A stretch of DNA of 8,436 nucleotides from NCBI GenBank assembly GCA_026993705.1, contig JALWSJ010000306.1:1-8436 (forward strand), given 5' to 3'. The notes below the pieces were generated by a model, which made no database searches, was not told the DNA's origin, and saw only the letters and a list, made by a program, of their open reading frames with translations. This document shows, one piece after another, positions 6,115-8,436 of this stretch. Each line of letters starts with the position of its first letter. The stretch's first letter is position 1. This DNA is from Flavobacteriales bacterium. GTDB lineage: Bacteria > Bacteroidota > Bacteroidia > Flavobacteriales_D > Parvicellaceae. The position numbers and the translations under genes are program-made.

Positions 6115-6122
6115 TATATTTG
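6115..6122 (+). promoter_or_regulatory. TAnnTTTG element facing the Fur-family gene
   Basis: TATATTTG on the plus strand matches the -7 consensus exactly and lies inside operator 1. I see no TTG at the expected upstream spacing. Use of this element would give a 5' leader of about 50 bases that contains operator 2. Confidence 0.4.
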
Positions 6123-6140
6123 TAACATTGTTGCAAATAT
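6116..6140. promoter_or_regulatory. Metalloregulator operator 1 (25-bp palindrome)
   Basis: Arms ATATTTGTAACA and TGTTGCAAATAT flank a single central T (6128); 11 of 12 arm positions are complementary. It overlaps the -7 elements of both divergent genes. The 7-1-7 inner core has the size expected for Fur/Zur operators. Binding by the adjacent Fur-family protein is an inference. Confidence 0.75.
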
Positions 6141-6163
6141 AATCAATATTTCAATAAATGCAA
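6134..6163 (-). promoter_or_regulatory. Promoter of the TonB-dependent receptor
   Basis: On the minus strand, TTG (6163-6161) is followed after 19 bases by TATATTTG (6141-6134), an exact match to the Bacteroidota promoter. Transcription should start near 6128 and leave a leader of about 22 bases before the ATG at 6105. The TTG lies in operator 2 and the -7 box in operator 1. Confidence 0.7.
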
Positions 6164-6173
6164 CATTGTTGCA
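6159..6173. promoter_or_regulatory. Metalloregulator operator 2 (15-bp perfect palindrome)
   Basis: TGCAACA and TGTTGCA flank one central T (6166) with perfect 7-bp arms. It ends six bases before the Fur-family start codon. Its centre is 38 bp from that of operator 1, and the two share the core nAACATTGTTGCA. Confidence 0.75.
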
Positions 6174-6179
6174 AGTTTT

Positions 6180-6581
6180 ATGGAGAATTTATTAAAGAGA
6201 AAAAAAATAAGCGAAACTCCTTTTAGAAAAGAGGTTTTGGCAATTTTTAGCAAATACAATAATGCTATCCCTTTATCAGTTATCGAGGATGAATTGCCGG
6301 AATATAACCGTATTACGCTTTATCGAACAATCAAAATTTTTAAAGAAAAGGGGATTATTCATGAAATTGCTTTAAGCGGTAATGAATCCAATTATGCCCT
6401 TTGCCAAGACAATTGTGATACAGAGACACATCACCACCAACATATCCATTTTAAATGCAAAAATTGTAATAAAATTTTCTGTGTGGAAATGGATAAATTC
6501 CCTACGATTAAGCTACCTCATTATAAAATAGAACAATTAGAAATTCAGGCTACAGGGTTGTGCGAAAATTGTAATATTTGA
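6180..6581 (+). CDS. Fur-family metal-responsive repressor (Zur-like)
   Basis: A complete 133-residue protein, normal for a compact Fur-family regulator. The N-terminal winged helix (about 12-62) has TPFRKEVLAIF and the recognition helix NRITLYRTIKIFKEKGII (43-60). The dimerisation domain carries the His-rich strand ETHHHQHIHFKC (82-93) and two CxxC pairs, C93/C96 and C128/C131, which form the structural zinc site in this family. H84, H86, H88, H90, C75, C79, C101 and H114 are further possible ligands. It should bind DNA as a metal-loaded dimer. Operators in front of the gene and over the divergent receptor promoter suggest control of both, including autorepression. Zur is my best subtype from the receptor type and the absence of siderophore genes; Fur or PerR is possible. 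ATG 6180 is chosen because the helix follows directly. Confidence 0.9.
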   Translation: MENLLKRKKISETPFRKEVLAIFSKYNNAIPLSVIEDELPEYNRITLYRTIKIFKEKGIIHEIALSGNESNYALCQDNCDTETHHHQHIHFKCKNCNKIFCVEMDKFPTIKLPHYKIEQLEIQATGLCENCNI

Positions 6582-6601
6582 TTTTGGTTTTATCGCCTGA
6601 A

Positions 6602-6620
6602 GAAACTAAAACTCATTTTC
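6602..6620 (-). repeat. Left-arm remnant of the palindromic repeat
   Basis: On the minus strand GAAAATGAGTTTTAGTTTC matches the left arm of the repeat at 3754-3855 (GAAAGTGAGTTTTAGTTTTC), and a looser match runs on to about 6590. The rest of the palindrome is missing. It follows GC-rich copy B in the same order and at a similar distance (about 13 bases) as the palindrome follows copy A. Confidence 0.6.
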
Positions 6621-6633
6621 TTACTCCCAAATT

Positions 6634-6778
6634 TATCCGCGTTAGGGATAGGAGCGACATCCTTTTGCCCTCCCTCCTTTTGGAGGGCAAAAGATATAGC
6701 GGATAGCCCGACCTTTACGGCGTTAAAAAGTAGTGTAGTGCAACGAAACTGCTTTTTTATGCCGTAAAGGGAACGCCC
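6634..6778 (-). repeat. GC-rich structured repeat, copy B (downstream of the RND gene)
   Basis: Read on the minus strand it begins GGGCGTTCCC six bases after the RND stop codon and ends CTATCCCTAACGCGGATA. Stem 1 is CCTTTACGGC with GCCGTAAAGG (6761-6770 and 6712-6721, perfect 10 bp). Stem 2 is TATCCGC with GCGGATA (6699-6705 and 6634-6640, perfect 7 bp). Hairpin 3 is CTTTTGCCCTCC with GGAGGGCAAAAG (6662-6673 and 6682-6693, perfect 12 bp, 8-base loop). The layout equals that of copy A at 2417-2585 although stem sequences differ. It fills most of the space between the converging Fur-family and RND genes. No T-run follows hairpin 3 on either strand. Confidence 0.8.
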
Positions 6779-6783
6779 AAATC

Positions 6784-8436
6784 TTAATCATCGAAACGTA
6801 ACTCCCAATTGAGCTTTTTGTAGAGCCACACTTTAAAGACGTAGAGCAAGTAATACATTGCGGGTACGACAACCAAAGTTAGAAAAGTGGAAAAGGTGAG
6901 TCCGTAGATAATCGTCCAACTCATAGGTCCGAAAAACAGTGCATTGTCGCCTCCGAAGAATAATTTGGCATCTAAATCGGTGTAGAAGGAGAAAAAATCA
7001 ATGTTCATTCCTATTGCCAATGGTATCAATCCTAAAATGGTGGTAATGGCGGTTAGCAATACGGGACGTAATCTTGTTTTTCCGCCTTGTACGATGGCTG
7101 TTTTTATTTCTTCTATCGGAAGCAAGTCGGTAGGCGACAGATTGAGTTCGGCTCTTCTTCTTTGTCGTATCAGGTTGGTATAATCGATAAGTACAATCAC
7201 GTTATTTACGACTATTCCCGCTAAGGAAATGATACCTATCATGGTCATTAGTATAACGAAATCGTCCCGCGAAATCACGATACCAAGAAAAACCCCTACC
7301 AAACTCAACAGTACGGAAATTAAAATAATGAGCGGTGTTGAATAGGAATTAAATTGGGCTATAATAATCAGCAAAATGAGGAAAACTGCTATCAATAAAG
7401 CTGACGTAAGGAACTCCATTTCTTTGGCTTGCTCGTCCATTTGACCTGAAAATCGGTAATGTAAGCCTAACTCTTTGAATTTTTGTCCTTCTGGGGTTTC
7501 GGCAAAATGTTTCATTTCTTTCTTGAGCGTATCTACAACTTCGTTGGCGTTTGCTCCTTGTTCTACATCGGAATAAACGGTTACCAAAGGTATTTGATTG
7601 GTACGTTTTATGGAACTATTGGTGTAATTAATTGCGAGGTCGTTGACTACTGAACGAATGGGAATACTCAATTTTTGTCCGCGTTTATTCATAAAGATTA
7701 TCTTTTGGTCTAAAAGAGCATCTATTCCACCACGAAACTCTTTTCCTAATCTTAAGTTAAGGTCATAGACCTCATCGGCGGTTTCGTAAGTTGAAATATC
7801 TTTCCCAAAGAGTGCCGTACGAATACTCGATGCCACTTGTCCGGTACTCATTCCTGTAGAACGCAGAAAAGTTCTGTTGAGATCGATTTTAATTTCTGCT
7901 TTATTCAATTTGACATCACATGATAACTCTTGTACCCCTTTTACATTTTTGTCGCTCAGGTAATTGCGAACAAGCTCACCTCCTATTATGGTATTTTTAT
8001 ACTTTTCTGCTCCCCATATTTCTATATTTACTGGAGGTTCTTGCGGAGGACCGTTTTTCTCTTTATCTACAATTACCTTTACATCGGCGTAGCTCCAATT
8101 TCTGAGTGTATCTTGTAATTCCTTCATCACTAGGCTAGGTTTTAGCCCTTGTCGGTTTTCAAACTCACAAAAAGAAACGGTTATTCTTGCTTTGTGTGGT
8201 GTTTCTCCAAACGAAGGCCCTAGTTTATTGTCTGCTGTCCCTTTTCCTACTTGTTCGAGTATCGACTCTACAAAATATACGGTATCGATATAATCTCTTC
8301 CTTTTTCGTCTTTCTCTCGCACTACCTTTTTAGCAGAAGCATAAGTGTATTCTGTTGTTTTTCCGTTCAGCTTACCTGTGCGTTTTTTATTGAGTACAGC
8401 ATCAATCACTTGTTTTACTTCCTTGGTGGTTTGATT
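6784..8436 (-). CDS. RND efflux transporter permease, C-terminal half (5' partial)
   Basis: The frame is open to the window edge (NQTTKEVKQVIDAVL...), giving 550 residues of a family usually of 1000-1150. The visible N-terminal part, about 1-335, is periplasmic porter/docking domain. Five membrane segments follow: about 342-361 (FLTSALLIAVFLILLIIIAQ), 367-388, 393-417 (ILMTMIGIISLAGIVVNNVIVLIDY), 454-476 (RPVLLTAITTILGLIPLAIG) and 503-532. GIVVNNVIVLIDY and KTRLRPVLLTAITTILGLIPLA are signatures of the HAE1/AcrB-like branch. The DFFSFYTDLDAKLFFGGDNALFFGPM insert before the last segment is common in Bacteroidota members. It acts as the inner-membrane proton-driven pump of a tripartite exporter. 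The adaptor, the outer-membrane channel and the substrate are not visible. The short ending KKLNWELRFDD looks complete. Confidence 0.9.
   Translation of the reverse strand, partial: NQTTKEVKQVIDAVLNKKRTGKLNGKTTEYTYASAKKVVREKDEKGRDYIDTVYFVESILEQVGKGTADNKLGPSFGETPHKARITVSFCEFENRQGLKPSLVMKELQDTLRNWSYADVKVIVDKEKNGPPQEPPVNIEIWGAEKYKNTIIGGELVRNYLSDKNVKGVQELSCDVKLNKAEIKIDLNRTFLRSTGMSTGQVASSIRTALFGKDISTYETADEVYDLNLRLGKEFRGGIDALLDQKIIFMNKRGQKLSIPIRSVVNDLAINYTNSSIKRTNQIPLVTVYSDVEQGANANEVVDTLKKEMKHFAETPEGQKFKELGLHYRFSGQMDEQAKEMEFLTSALLIAVFLILLIIIAQFNSYSTPLIILISVLLSLVGVFLGIVISRDDFVILMTMIGIISLAGIVVNNVIVLIDYTNLIRQRRRAELNLSPTDLLPIEEIKTAIVQGGKTRLRPVLLTAITTILGLIPLAIGMNIDFFSFYTDLDAKLFFGGDNALFFGPMSWTIIYGLTFSTFLTLVVVPAMYYLLYVFKVWLYKKLNWELRFDD

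Noticed and set aside
6662..6693. Intrinsic terminator at the perfect 12-bp hairpin
   Set aside because: The stem is strong but no T-run follows on either strand, and it is one part of the larger conserved structure.
2417..6778. Composite transposon or invertible segment bounded by inverted GC-rich copies
   Set aside because: The copies are too diverged in their stems for efficient homologous recombination. No transposase or recombinase lies inside, and the enclosed genes show no unity. Kept only as a remark.

Overview
The window looks like chromosomal DNA of a low-GC member of the Bacteroidota, most likely a flavobacterium. The evidence is AT-rich intergenic DNA, promoters of the TAnnTTTG type instead of sigma70 boxes, no clear Shine-Dalgarno sequences, an outer-membrane receptor with an N-terminal CarboxypepD-reg-like domain, and an exported protein built from the 'GKVGIG / GKVLTSDATGKGSW' modules typical of this phylum. 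I cannot name the genus.

Layout. At 2-1432 (+) is the 3' part of a repetitive surface or tail-fibre-like protein ending in a phage-tail-collar domain. At 1486-2397 (+) is a complete RmlD-like sugar-nucleotide reductase. A 628-bp gene-poor stretch (2398-3025) full of structured repeats follows. At 3026-3628 (+) is a thioredoxin-fold protein with a single cysteine. It converges on a complete TonB-dependent receptor (3874-6105, -). Divergent from the receptor is a Fur-family metalloregulator (6180-6581, +). The 74-bp gap between them carries two copies of a TGnAACA-T-TGTTGCA palindrome laid over the receptor promoter. The window ends in the C-terminal half of an RND efflux permease (6784-8436, -).

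How the genes work together. Receptor and regulator form a self-contained metal-import module, most likely for zinc: the regulator probably represses both genes when metal is plentiful. The receptor carries a His-rich stretch and a ZnuD/OprC-like plug. The other genes have no evident functional link to this pair.

The most interesting part is not protein-coding. Two copies of a GC-rich, multi-stem element lie directly downstream of the stop codons of the reductase and the RND gene, in the same orientation relative to the upstream gene. Their sequences differ at paired positions in ways that keep the pairing. A second family of hairpins, with the core CATAGC-loop-GCTATG, fills the other 3' intergenic spaces, and pieces of it follow the GC-rich element in both copies. 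All three gene-3'-end spacers carry these elements; the two short spacers upstream of genes do not. I have a general memory of similar repeats in flavobacterial genomes, but I cannot confirm whether the family has been characterised.
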